64,000 nucleotides of DNA from Fodinibacter sp963800505. GTDB taxonomy: Bacteria; Actinomycetota; Actinomycetes; Actinomycetales; Dermatophilaceae. Made by a program: the position numbers and the translations under genes. Shown piece by piece: positions 40,329 to 49,063 of the stretch. Within the stretch, counting starts at the first letter, position 1. Every line of letters begins with the position of its first letter. The stretch lies in contig CAWDBL010000022.1 of assembly GCA_963800505.1 (NCBI GenBank), forward strand, positions 62,001 through 126,000, in the 5' to 3' direction. Below the pieces are notes generated by a model. The model was not told the origin of the DNA. It saw only the letters and a list, made by a program, of their open reading frames with translations, and ran no database searches.

Positions 40329-40964
40329 ATGAACCCCGTGGATGCCGCGCCGATCGTCGACCCTCACCGGTTGCGTCGCGTGGTGCTCCTCGTGGCGGGT
40401 CTCAACCTCGCGTATGCCGTGGTGGAGGCGAGCGTGGCGCTCGCCATCGGGTCGGTGTCGCTGCTCGCCGACTCGGTCGACTTCGTCGAGGACACCGCCG
40501 TCAACCTGCTCATCGCCCTTGCCTTGGGCTGGTCGCTGGCCCGGCGGGCTGTGGTCGGTCACCTGCTCGCCCTGATCATCCTGGTTCCGGCCCTGGTCGC
40601 GGCCTGGCAGGCGGTGGTGAAGGCGTTCGACCCGGTCGCGCCGGACGTCACAGCGATGGTCCTCACGGCATCCGGAGCCGCCGTGGTGAACACGGTGTGC
40701 GCGCTGCTGCTGGTGCGGGTCCGTCATCACGGTGGCTCGCTCAGTGGGGCTGCCTTCCTCTCGGCCCGCAACGACGTCGCGGTCAACCTGGCGATCATCG
40801 CCATGGCGCTGGTCACGGCGTGGACGGCCTCGGGCTGGCCCGACATCGTCCTCGGCTGCGTCATCGTGCTGGTCAGCTCGCGTGCCGCGTGGGAGGTGTG
40901 GGAGCTCGCCGGCGAGGAGCGGCTGGCTGCCAGGGCGCTGGCCGGCGAGGACCTCGACGACTGA
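40329..40964 (+). CDS. Cation diffusion facilitator-like transporter (short form)
   Basis: This 211-residue membrane protein has six helices and the CDF helix-2 motif SLLADSVDFVEDTAVNLL (Asp pair for the metal) and helix-5 ARNDVAVNLAIIAMAL. It lacks the cytoplasmic C-terminal domain of canonical YiiP (~300 residues), so it belongs to the short actinobacterial CDF group. It would export Zn2+, Co2+ or a similar divalent cation in exchange for protons. The start is ATG 40329; no clear SD is visible. Confidence 0.85.
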   Translation: MNPVDAAPIVDPHRLRRVVLLVAGLNLAYAVVEASVALAIGSVSLLADSVDFVEDTAVNLLIALALGWSLARRAVVGHLLALIILVPALVAAWQAVVKAFDPVAPDVTAMVLTASGAAVVNTVCALLLVRVRHHGGSLSGAAFLSARNDVAVNLAIIAMALVTAWTASGWPDIVLGCVIVLVSSRAAWEVWELAGEERLAARALAGEDLDD

Positions 40965-41028
40965 TCGGGCCTGCGGCCCCGACAGATCCTGGCGCCCGAG
41001 TGAGCACCGGCGGCCGCTGGCGGCGCCG

Positions 41029-42438
41029 TCAGACGTCGGTGGTGCCGAGCAGCATCCGCACCTCGGCCGCGGTCACGACCGAGCCGGTGGCGAGCACTCC
41101 CCCGGTGACGCCGCCGCCCTCGTCGGCCATGCCGGCGGCTCGGTCGAGGGCGTCGGGCAGCTCGTCGACCACGACGACCCGGTGCTCGCCGAAGATGTCG
41201 GTGGCGATCTCGCCGAGCTGACGAGGTGACATCGCACGAGGCGACGAGGTGCGGGTGACGACGACCTCGTCGAGCACCGGCTCGAGCGCCTCGAGCAGCT
41301 CGGCGGCGTCCTTGTCCTTCATCACGGCCACGACGCCGACCAGGCGGGCGAAGGTGAACGAGTCCGCGATGGCGTCGCGCAGGGCCCGGGCGCCGGCCGG
41401 GTTGTGGGCGGCGTCGACGAGCACAGTCGGGCTGCGCCGCACGATCTCGAGGCGCCCCGGGGAGTCGACGCTCGCGAGCCCGGCGCGGACCACCTCGATG
41501 TCGAGCGCCTGCTCGCCGCCCCCGAGGAACGCCTCGACGGCCGCCACGGCCACGGCGGCGTTCTGGGCCTGGTGCGCGCCGTGCAGCGGCAGGAACAGGT
41601 CGGCGTACTCCGCGGCCAGGCCGCGCAGGGACACCTGCTGACCACCCACGGCGACATCGCGGGCGGTGACGCCGAAGTCGTTGCCCTCGAACACGATCCG
41701 GGCACCGACCTCGGTGGCTCGCTCGACGAGCACCTCCACCGCCTCGGGGGCCTGCTGCACCCCGACCACGGTGATCGCATCGGCCTTGATGATGCCGGCC
41801 TTCTCGCCGGCGATCTCCTCGACGCTGTCGCCGAGGAAGTGGCGGTGGTCGAGGTCGATCGGGGTGACGACCGAGACCGGGGCGTCGACGACGTTGGTGG
41901 CGTCCCACGAACCGCCCATGCCGACCTCCACCACCGCGACGTCGACCGGCAGGTCGGCGAAGGCGGCATACGCCACCGCCACCAGCACCTCGAAGTAGGT
42001 CATCGGCGGGCCGCCGTCGATGATCGAGCGGGCGTCGACCATCTCCACGAACGGAATGACCTCGTCGTAGGCGCTCAGGAACCGCTCGACGTCGATCGAG
42101 CGCCCCCCGACCGCGATCCGCTCAAGCATCGAGTGCAGGTGCGGCGAGGTGAACCGGCCGGTGTTCAGGCCCAGCTCGCGCAGCAGCGCCTCGATGATCC
42201 GCGCTGTGCTGGTCTTGCCGTTGGTGCCGGTGACGTGGATGACCGAGAAGGTGCGCTGCGGGTCGCCGAGCAGCTCCATGACGGCGCGGATCCGGTCCAG
42301 CGACGGCTCGAGGTCGTGCTCCGGGGCGCGCGAGAGGATGGAGGCCTCGACCTCCCGCATCCGACGGTTCAGCTGGAGCTGGTGCGCGGCATCGCGCTGG
42401 GCGGCATCGGGGGCGGGGCTCACCCGCCCATTCTCCAT
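41029..42438 (-). CDS. folC: Folylpolyglutamate synthase/dihydrofolate synthase
   Basis: This 469-residue Mur-ligase-fold enzyme has P-loop HVTGTNGKTSTARIIEALL, VEVGMGGSWDATNVVD and the C-terminal VLVDAAHNPAGARALRDAI with the catalytic His. It makes dihydrofolate and adds glutamates to folates. The start MENGRVSPAPDAA was chosen at 42438; the longer open frame upstream is antisense to the CDO remnant. The order ileS, folC, DUF4233, ndk is conserved in actinobacteria. Confidence 0.95.
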   Translation of the reverse strand: MENGRVSPAPDAAQRDAAHQLQLNRRMREVEASILSRAPEHDLEPSLDRIRAVMELLGDPQRTFSVIHVTGTNGKTSTARIIEALLRELGLNTGRFTSPHLHSMLERIAVGGRSIDVERFLSAYDEVIPFVEMVDARSIIDGGPPMTYFEVLVAVAYAAFADLPVDVAVVEVGMGGSWDATNVVDAPVSVVTPIDLDHRHFLGDSVEEIAGEKAGIIKADAITVVGVQQAPEAVEVLVERATEVGARIVFEGNDFGVTARDVAVGGQQVSLRGLAAEYADLFLPLHGAHQAQNAAVAVAAVEAFLGGGEQALDIEVVRAGLASVDSPGRLEIVRRSPTVLVDAAHNPAGARALRDAIADSFTFARLVGVVAVMKDKDAAELLEALEPVLDEVVVTRTSSPRAMSPRQLGEIATDIFGEHRVVVVDELPDALDRAAGMADEGGGVTGGVLATGSVVTAAEVRMLLGTTDV

Positions 42439-42504
42439 GCTGGCGAGGGCCCTCCGGCCCGACGTGCGGCCGGCATCCTGACCCCAACACGAGATTATGG
42501 GTGA

Positions 42505-42765
42505 CACGCGTTCGTCGTGCTGCAGGGCGCGCTCGTCGAGGGCACCGCGGTGCACGGGCTCGTGCGGGGCGCTCGCCACATCCACCGGCGCGGCGTGGCC
42601 CATGCGGTCGGCCCTGACTACGTGCACCGCGTGACCAACGAGGGCCCCGACCCGGCGGTCTCCCTGCACGTCCACGCCCCCCGGCTCGAGGTGCAGCACG
42701 ACCACGTGAGCGACGACGGCATCCTGCGTCGGGTCGCCACCCGCCAAGAGGGTGACGACTGGTGA
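42505..42765 (+). pseudogene. N-terminally truncated cysteine dioxygenase-like remnant
   Basis: After an in-frame stop (42502-42504) the frame reads HAFVVLQGALVEGTAVHGLV, then GPDYVHRVTNEGPDPAVSLH and VHAPRLE. It matches the C-terminal half of actinobacterial cysteine dioxygenases (the cupin strand with the third Fe-binding His and the Pro-x-Leu end). The N-terminal half with the HDHG metal motif is absent; the folC start lies 66 bases away. It is probably a pseudogene of a CDO that used to sit between folC and ileS. Confidence 0.6.
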
Positions 42766-42866
42766 GCCCGCGCAGCCGCATCGACCTCCTTCTCTCCGAC
42801 GCCCGCGCCCGCTCCACCGGCGGCCGCCCGGGTCAGCGCCTCGTGACCCGGATGCGGGCCGGGTAG
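42762..42866 (+). pseudogene. Truncated rhodanese-like remnant
   Basis: GTG 42762 overlaps the CDO remnant stop (GTGA). It reads SRIDLLLSDARARSTGGRPG and then runs antisense into the end of ileS and stops at 42866. CDO genes in actinobacteria are often followed by a rhodanese whose N-terminus is IDxLLxxAR, so this looks like the first ~25 residues of that partner. Nothing of the catalytic Cys domain remains. Confidence 0.45.
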
Positions 42867-45800
42867 CGCTCACCGACGACCACCTCGGTGACGTCGTCGG
42901 CGTCGCGGTCGAGGGCGTCGAGGTCGGGCGTGACGTTCAGCTCGGTGGCGAGGGTCTCCCCGGCCACCAGCTCGCGGTGCCCGATCGCGGCGCGGTAGAC
43001 GAACTCGGCCCCGGTCACCTCGAGGGTGATCCGGTCGGAGACGTCGAACCCGGCGTCACGCCGGGCCTGCTGCACCGCACGCACGAGGTCGCGGGCCGCG
43101 CCCTCGACCTCGAGCTCGGGGCTCACGTCGGTGTCGAGCACGACGAACCCGCCACCGGGCAGCATCGCCGTCACGTGGGTGCCGGCCTGCTCGGCGTCGA
43201 CGACCGTCTCGACGGCGTACTCGCCGGCGACGAGCGCGAGCCCGCCGGAGGTGACCGTGCCGTCGTCGGCCACCGACCAGTCGCCGGTCTTGCTGCCCTT
43301 GATCGCGGTCTGCACGTCACGACCCAGGCGTGGGCCGGCGGCGCGTGCGTTGACGACGAGCCGCTGGCTGATGCCGAAGTCGGACTCGTGCGCCTCGGCC
43401 ACGTCGAGCACGGTGACCGCCTTGACGTTGAGCTCGTCAGCGACGATGCCGGTGAACGGGCGCAGCCCCTCGGGGTCGCTGGTGACCACCGTGAGCTGCG
43501 GCAGCGGCAGGCGCACCCGAAGCCGCTCGGCCTTGCGCAGGCTCGAGCCGGTGGAGCACACGGCGCGCACCTGGTCCATGGCGGCGACGAGGGCGTCGTC
43601 GGCAGGCAGCTCGCCGGCATCCGGCCAGTCCTCGAGGTGCACCGAGCGGCCGCCGGTGAGGCCGCGCCAGATCTCCTCGGTGACCAGGGGCAGCAGCGGG
43701 GCAGCGACCCGGGTGAGCACCTCGAGGGCGGTATACAGCGTGTCGAAGGCGGCGCGGGCCACGGCACCGTCACCGGCTCCGGTGTCCCAGAAGCGTTCCC
43801 GTGACCGGCGGATGTACCAGTTCGTCATGGCGTCGACGAACAGGCGCACCGACTCGCAGGCGCCCGGGATGTCGTAGGCATCCATCTGGCGCTGCACCGT
43901 CTCGACCATGCTGCGCAGCTTGGCAAGCAGGTAGCGGTCGAGCGGGTCGGTGGAGGCCGTCGACCACTGAGCCGTGTAGCCCGTGCCGCCGTCGCAGGCG
44001 TTGGCGTAGAGGCTGAAGAAGGACCAGCTGTTCCACAACGGGATCAGCACCTGGCGGACGCCCTCGCGGATGCCCTCCTCGGTGACGATCAGGTTGCTGC
44101 CGCGCAGGATTCCGCTCGACATCAGGAACCAGCGCATGGCGTCGGCGCCGTCGCGGTTGAACACCTCGGACACGTCGGGGTAGTTCTTCAGCGACTTGCT
44201 CATCTTCTGGCCGTCGCTGCCGAGGACGATGCCGTGGCTGACGCACGACGAGAACGCCGGCCGGTCGAAGAGGGCGGTCGCCAGCACGTGCAGCGTGTAG
44301 AACCAGCCGCGGGTCTGCCCGATGTACTCCACGATGAAGTCGCCGGGGAAGTGGTGCTCGAACCACTCCGCGTTCTCGAACGGGTAGTGCACCTGCGCGA
44401 ACGACATCGAGCCCGAGTCGAACCACACGTCGAGCACGTCCTCGACACGGCGCATCGTGGAGTTGCCGGTCGGGTCGTCGGGGTTGGGCCGGGTGAGGTG
44501 GTCGATGAACGGCCGGTGCAGGTCGGGCTCACCGCGCTCGTTCAGCGGGAGACGACCGAAGTCGCGCTCGAGCTCCTCGAAGGACCCGTAGACGTCGATC
44601 CGCGGGTGGGCGGGGTCATCCGAGCGCCACACCGGGATCGGGCTGCCCCAGAACCGGTTCCGAGAGATCGACCAGTCACGGGCGTTCTCCAGCCACTTGC
44701 CGAACTGGCCGTCCTTGACGTGGTCGGGCACCCAGGTGATCTCCTGGTTGAGCTCGACCATCCGGTCCTTGAACTTCGTCACCTCGACGAACCACGACGA
44801 CACCGCCATGTAGATGAGCGGCTCGCGGCAGCGCCAGCAGTGCGGGTAGCTGTGGTCGTAGGTCTCGCGGCGCAGCAGCACGGTGCCCTCGGTGACCGAA
44901 CCGTGGTCGCCCGAGCCGGCGGTCGCCGCCTTGAGGTGGTCGATGACGACGGGGTTGGCGTCGAAGACGTGCAGGCCCTCGTAGTCGGCGACCGGGAAGG
45001 TGAACTTGCCGTCCGGGCCCACTGGCACGACCGGTGCGATGCCGTACTGGTCGGTGAGCTGCTTGTCCTCCTCACCGAAGGCGGGCGCGATGTGCACGAT
45101 GCCGGTGCCGTCGTCGGTGGTGACGTAGTCGGCGGCGAGCACCACGTGCGACTTCGCGTGGCCGACGTAGTAGGAGAACGGCGGGGTGTAGTGGCGCCCG
45201 ACCAGCTCGGATCCCTTGAGCCGCTGCACGACTCGCTCCCCGGCATCCTCACCGAGCTCGCGGGCGTAGGCGGCCAGCCGCGCCTCGGCGAGCAGGTAGC
45301 GCTCGGGGCGGCCGGTGAAGTCCGACTCCACCACCACGTAGTCGATGTCGGGGCGCACCGCCATCGCCAGGTTGCTCGGCAGGGTCCAGGGGGTGGTGGT
45401 CCAGATCAGCGCGAGCTCGCCGGTCTCGAGGCGGTAGCCGACGGTCACCGCGGGGTCCTGCCGGTTCTTGTAGACCTCCTCGTCCATCCGCAGCTCGTGG
45501 TTGGAGAGCGGCGTCTGGTCGTTCCAGCAGTAGGGCAGGCAGCGGAAGCCCTCGTAGACCAGGCCCTTGTCGTAGAGCGTCTTGAAACCCCAGAGCACCG
45601 ACTCCATGAACGTCGGGTTCAGCGTCTTGTAGTCGTTGTCGAAGTCGACCCACCTGGCCTGGCGGGTGACGTAGTCCTGCCACTCGCCCGCGTACTTCAT
45701 CACCGCCTCGCGGCACTTGGCGTTGAAGGTCTCGATCCCCAGCTCGAGGATCTCCTCCTTGGTCTTGATGCCGAGCTGGCTCATCGCCTCGAGCTCGGCC

Positions 45801-46126
45801 GGCAAGCCGTGGGTGTCCCAGCCGAAGCGGCGCTCGACGCGGCGGCCGCGCATCGTCTCGTAGCGGGGGACGATGTCCTTGACGTAGCCGGTGAGCAGGT
45901 GCCCGTAGTGCGGCAGGCCGTTGGCGAAGGGCGGGCCGTCGTAGAAGACGAACTCGTTGGCGCCGTCATCCCCGGCCGGCCGGTTCTCGATCGACGCCGC
46001 GAAGGTGTCGTCGGCCGCCCACCGGGCGAGCACGGCATCCTCGATCTGCGGGAACCGGGGGCTCGCGGGCACGCCGAACGCGGTGCCGGTGTGCTCACCG
46101 GTCGTGGAGACCTGGGGGTACGTCAT
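42833..46126 (-). CDS. ileS: Isoleucyl-tRNA synthetase
   Basis: This is a 1097-residue class I synthetase with GPPFANGLPHYGHLLTGYV (HIGH motif, here PHYGH), an editing CP1 domain, and DGQKMSKSLKNYP (KMSKS). The length is that of the eukaryote-like IleRS of actinobacteria (often mupirocin-tolerant). ATG 46126 follows an AGGAG site inside the T-box expression platform; the longer ORF upstream covers the T-box leader and is rejected. It is regulated by charged/uncharged tRNA-Ile through the T-box. Confidence 0.96.
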   Translation of the reverse strand: MTYPQVSTTGEHTGTAFGVPASPRFPQIEDAVLARWAADDTFAASIENRPAGDDGANEFVFYDGPPFANGLPHYGHLLTGYVKDIVPRYETMRGRRVERRFGWDTHGLPAELEAMSQLGIKTKEEILELGIETFNAKCREAVMKYAGEWQDYVTRQARWVDFDNDYKTLNPTFMESVLWGFKTLYDKGLVYEGFRCLPYCWNDQTPLSNHELRMDEEVYKNRQDPAVTVGYRLETGELALIWTTTPWTLPSNLAMAVRPDIDYVVVESDFTGRPERYLLAEARLAAYARELGEDAGERVVQRLKGSELVGRHYTPPFSYYVGHAKSHVVLAADYVTTDDGTGIVHIAPAFGEEDKQLTDQYGIAPVVPVGPDGKFTFPVADYEGLHVFDANPVVIDHLKAATAGSGDHGSVTEGTVLLRRETYDHSYPHCWRCREPLIYMAVSSWFVEVTKFKDRMVELNQEITWVPDHVKDGQFGKWLENARDWSISRNRFWGSPIPVWRSDDPAHPRIDVYGSFEELERDFGRLPLNERGEPDLHRPFIDHLTRPNPDDPTGNSTMRRVEDVLDVWFDSGSMSFAQVHYPFENAEWFEHHFPGDFIVEYIGQTRGWFYTLHVLATALFDRPAFSSCVSHGIVLGSDGQKMSKSLKNYPDVSEVFNRDGADAMRWFLMSSGILRGSNLIVTEEGIREGVRQVLIPLWNSWSFFSLYANACDGGTGYTAQWSTASTDPLDRYLLAKLRSMVETVQRQMDAYDIPGACESVRLFVDAMTNWYIRRSRERFWDTGAGDGAVARAAFDTLYTALEVLTRVAAPLLPLVTEEIWRGLTGGRSVHLEDWPDAGELPADDALVAAMDQVRAVCSTGSSLRKAERLRVRLPLPQLTVVTSDPEGLRPFTGIVADELNVKAVTVLDVAEAHESDFGISQRLVVNARAAGPRLGRDVQTAIKGSKTGDWSVADDGTVTSGGLALVAGEYAVETVVDAEQAGTHVTAMLPGGGFVVLDTDVSPELEVEGAARDLVRAVQQARRDAGFDVSDRITLEVTGAEFVYRAAIGHRELVAGETLATELNVTPDLDALDRDADDVTEVVVGERYPARIRVTRR

Positions 46127-46378
46127 GGGTGCTGCTCCTGCGGGTCGTCGACTCGTCGTGCTCGGGACGAGGACGAAGGGTGTGGGTTCGGCATCGGATG
46201 CCGGCCCGCTCACCTCCCGCGGTACCACCTCGCTTGCCACTGCCCGGGGGCCGTGACCGCTCTTGTGCCAGGTCGTGACGTGACCCGTACGTCCGGTTCT
46301 AGTGAGGGCCCCTGGGCGGATGCCGTGGGGTCCCGTTCTTCCGGAGGCTCGCCGCTGATGACGGCTCGAACGCCTGTG
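46127..46378 (-). promoter_or_regulatory. Translational T-box (tRNA-Ile) leader of ileS
   Basis: On the minus strand the T-box sequence GGTGGTACCGCGG lies at 46229-46217, 90 bases before the ileS ATG. A short stem I is visible at 46334-46372, closed by CGTTC/GAACG, with ATC (Ile) at 46359-46357 as specifier. There is no long distal stem I, so it is an ultrashort-stem-I type as known for actinobacterial ileS. It acts on translation: the SD (AGGAG, 46136-46140) would be sequestered unless uncharged tRNA-Ile binds. Start estimated from -10 TAGACT at 46390-46385. Confidence 0.9.
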
Positions 46379-46384
46379 GAGGTG

Positions 46385-46390
46385 AGTCTA
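46385..46390 (-). promoter_or_regulatory. -10 of the ileS T-box promoter
   Basis: TAGACT (TANNNT) on the minus strand precedes the T-box leader; transcription would begin near 46378. A -35 is not clear. The bases from 46391 to 46535 contain nothing else that I recognise. Confidence 0.5.
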
Positions 46391-46535
46391 CCGGGGGTGC
46401 ATGCAGTGATGCGCCCGCGTTTGTCGTCCCGGACGGGCTGGGACGGTGTGGAGCTGGCGGGTTGCGGGGTCCGGTTGTTGGTTGGGCGCCGATGAGCCGA
46501 GCTGTTCGCCTGCAGCAGAATGATTTTGGGCATGC

Positions 46536-46551
46536 TCGAACACTTGTGCGA
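46536..46551 (+). promoter_or_regulatory. LexA (SOS) box
   Basis: TCGAAC, ACTT, GTGCGA matches the actinobacterial SOS consensus TCGAAC-N4-GTTCGA at 11 of 12 positions. It overlaps the -35 region of the promoter for the 13E12-type gene (TTGTGC 46544-46549, 17 bases, TAGAAT 46567-46572). Several 13E12-family genes in M. tuberculosis are LexA-regulated, which supports the call. Confidence 0.75.
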
Positions 46552-46616
46552 TTGACGGCCACACCGTAGAATCGGGTGCAACGGAGGGGCACCGGAGACG
46601 CGGGGGGTGAGTAGCT

Positions 46617-48652
46617 GTGGTGGACTCGGCAATCGGTCCGGACGACGTGACAGCAGCCGCGGATGCCGCTGTCGTGGCGCTGCAAGCCGTGGTGTCCCCC
46701 TCGGCCGTGACTGGCTCGCGGGCGCAGTGGGCGGCCGCTGCCGGGGCGGCGCAGCGGGCGATGGATGTGGCAGCAGCGGTGCAGGACGCTGCGATCGTGC
46801 GCCTGGCGGCGATCGAGCCGGAATGGTGCGAGGACGGCACGGAGGTCGAGACGCACCACTGGCTGGGGCATGTGGCGTTGGACGCGCCGGCGATCGTGTC
46901 CGGGGTGCTGTCGGTCTCGGTGCGGCACGCCGAGCAGCGGGTCGAGGCGGCGGTGTTGCTGGCCGCGGACGGCCCCGAGGGGTCGGGCACCGACAGCGGT
47001 CTGGGTGGGCTGCACGCGGCGATGGGTGAGGGCCGGTTGGACTCCTACCGTGCGGGTGTGGTCGCCGAGGAGCTGTCGGCTGCGCCACCGCAGGTGCGTG
47101 AGACGGTGGTGACGATGCTCGAGGGACACTTCGAGGTCGAGGACGGTGCGCACCTGCGGCGGCGGTGTCGTCGGGCGCTGGCCCGGATCAGCCCGGAGCT
47201 GCTGTTGGAGCGGGCCAAGCAGGCCCGGGCGGAGTGTGGGCTGCGCCGGTGGGTGGCCGAGCCGGGGGTGGACCGGTGGGAGGGCACCTTCCCCGTCCGA
47301 GGACGCGGCGCGCGCGTGGGCGGCGATCGACGCGCTGGCGCACCGGTACGTCAAGGACGGCGTGTGCACCCACATCGAGGCCGCCCGCGGCAAGGCACTG
47401 ACCGACCTGGTCGCCGGGCAGGCCACCATCGAGGCGGTGCTGACCCTGACCGTCCCAGCGGCCGCTGTGCCCGCTGGCGCGGTCGGGCGCCGTGCTGCCG
47501 CTGACGCCTGTGCAGCTCTCGACGACAGCGGGGAGGATGACCTGGTCGAGGTCATCGGCCCCGCCGGTAACCAACCGGTGTTCGTCTCACGGAACTGGGT
47601 GAAAGCGCTGGCCGGTGCTCGTGCCGGCAACGGTGGGCGACCGTCGCGAGCAGCAACGGTTGAGGTGGCGCCCTGTCACCCCGACACCGGCGCCCTGGTC
47701 GACCCGGCCAGCCTGGCTCCGCAGGACCCGAGGCTCGAGCAGGAGCCATCGCTGCCGCAGGACCAGTCGGTCGGGCAGGACGCGACGCACGGTGACGCGC
47801 CTGAGTCGGACGCCGAGGCACGGAACGACGCGGTGGAGCCGAACCCGCACCGACCCGGGGGCCGACGCACCGCAACGAAGCGGTGCAGCCGACCCGCACC
47901 GACCCGGGGGCCGACGCACCGAACGAAGCCGTGCAGCCGACCCGAACGGACCCGGGGGCCGACGCACCAACGAAGCCGTGCAGCCGAACGGCACCGACAC
48001 GGTGCGCGCCGGCGGGGCGTCGACGCTGAACCGGGTCGTCGCGGGGTTCGGGGCCGGGGCGTACCGGCCCTCGGCCCGGATGGCGAAACGGGTCAAGGCC
48101 CGCGACCGCCGGTGCCGCTTCCCCGGCTGCACCGTCGCGGCGGTGTTCTGCGACCTCGACCACGTCCGGCCCTGGCCGGGCGGCCCGACCGCCGACACCA
48201 ACCTGATCTGCCTGTGCCGACGCCACCACCGGGTCAAACAACGACCCGGCTGGCACGTCACCTTGGCCGCCGACGGCACCGTCACCTGGACCGACCCCAC
48301 CGGCCGAGTCCGCACCACCGCGCCCACCGACGCCCTGACCTGCACCGTCCTCAGCGGCGCCGCGACCCCCGCACCGGTCCCGGCGAGCACCAGCGTCACC
48401 CTCACCGCCCTGCCCGACGGACCCCACAGCGACCTCGAGTTCCTCCTTGAACACCACGCCGCGTCGGTCCCGACCCGCTGCCGGGCCAGCACGTCCTGGC
48501 GAGACGACCACGGTCGACGGCACCGCGTCGCGCTGCAGCCTGCAGTGCCAGCGCTCCCCGTGCTTGACATCGAGGAGTGGCCGCACCACCACCAGCGCCT
48601 TGGCCACCCCAGACGCACCAGGACGCACCAGAACGACCCGCCGCCCTTCTGA
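46617..48652 (+). pseudogene. 13E12-repeat family (DUF222-HNH) protein, frameshifted
   Basis: The N-terminal half (to LRRWVAEPGVDRWEGTFP) is DUF222; the C-terminus has a full HNH nuclease motif (RDRRCRFPGC, CDLDHVRPWPGG, LICLCRRHHRVKQ). At least four indels break the frame: one extra C in the C-run at 47291-47294, then extra bases in repeat units 1 and 2 and a loss in unit 4 (47818-48010). Correcting them gives one ~680-residue protein. These genes occur in multiple copies in actinobacteria and behave like mobile or repeat elements. GTG 46617 or 46620 is the start, after GGGGGG. Confidence 0.85.
47818..48010 (+). repeat. 48/49-bp tandem repeats in the 13E12 gene
   Basis: Four units start at 47818, 47867, 47916 and 47964, with lengths 49, 49, 48 and the last partial. 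The unit encodes NEAVQPTRTDPGADAP (16 residues) when read in the right phase. Units 1 and 2 carry one extra base and unit 4 lacks one, so the array switches reading frame. It sits between the DUF222 and HNH parts. Confidence 0.88.
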
Positions 48653-48678
48653 GTGGGCCGGTTCGCGCACCGAACGGG

Positions 48679-48698
48679 CCCGCGCGGTGCCGCGCGGG
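48679..48698 (+). terminator. Terminator of the 13E12 gene
   Basis: CCCGCGCGG (48679-48687), TG, CCGCGCGGG (48690-48698) forms a perfect nine-bp hairpin 27 bases after the stop. The inner pairs would open to give a usable loop. The 48699-48829 interval holds no further feature that I recognise. Confidence 0.6.
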
Positions 48699-48829
48699 GA
48701 CAGCCGACGGCATCCGCGATGGTCGACGCCGGGCTGCTTCGGGACTGGCGCCGAGGGCGGTGCGAACCATCGGCAGAAGCCGCGGTGACCCCGGCCACTC
48801 GGGCGGGCTTCGGCACCTCCGTCAGGGAG

Positions 48830-48835
48830 TAGAGT
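48830..48835 (+). promoter_or_regulatory. -10 of the cobalamin-riboswitch transcript
   Basis: TAGAGT (TANNNT) lies ~30 bases before the aptamer, so transcription would start near 48842. The -35 is weak. Confidence 0.45.
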
Positions 48836-48841
48836 CTGGCC

Positions 48842-49020
48842 GTCGCCCTCGGGCGGCACCCACACGCACCTGTTCGGGGGAAGCCGGTCCAAATCCGGCA
48901 CTGTCCCGCAGCCGTGGGTCGCGACGTCAGGTCGCGGCAAGTCGGAATGCCCGGCAGGTGCGAGCGGCTCCACAACACCGTCGAGGAATGCGGGACGGAG
49001 CCCGAGTGACCGGGGCTCCC
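48842..49020 (+). promoter_or_regulatory. Cobalamin (B12) riboswitch
   Basis: The aptamer spans about 48866-48961: P1 is GCACCTG (48866-48872) with CAGGTGC (48955-48961). The B12-box core is present in two parts, GGGGGAAGCCGGTCCAAAT followed by CCGGCACTGTCCCGCAGCC, and then AGTCGGAATGCCCGGC. A hairpin with GGAGCCC (48997-49003) and GGGCTCC (49013-49019) follows, suitable as terminator or SD sequester. It controls the toroid/DUF4430/ECF operon, so that operon should be repressed by adenosylcobalamin. Confidence 0.93.
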
Positions 49021-49063
49021 GGTGGTTCGGGCATCACGTCTTGAACCGCTCAGGAAGGCACCG

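Noticed and set aside
46127..46240. N-terminal extension of ileS to 46240
   Set aside because: This stretch is the T-box leader with the conserved T-box sequence; coding there is not plausible.
46552..46557. TTGACG as the -35 of the 13E12 gene
   Set aside because: It is only nine bases from the TAGAAT -10; TTGTGC at 46544 has the proper 17-base spacing.
46210..47088. Pro/Arg-rich open frames opposite the T-box and DUF222 gene
   Set aside because: Composition and lack of motifs mark them as shadows.
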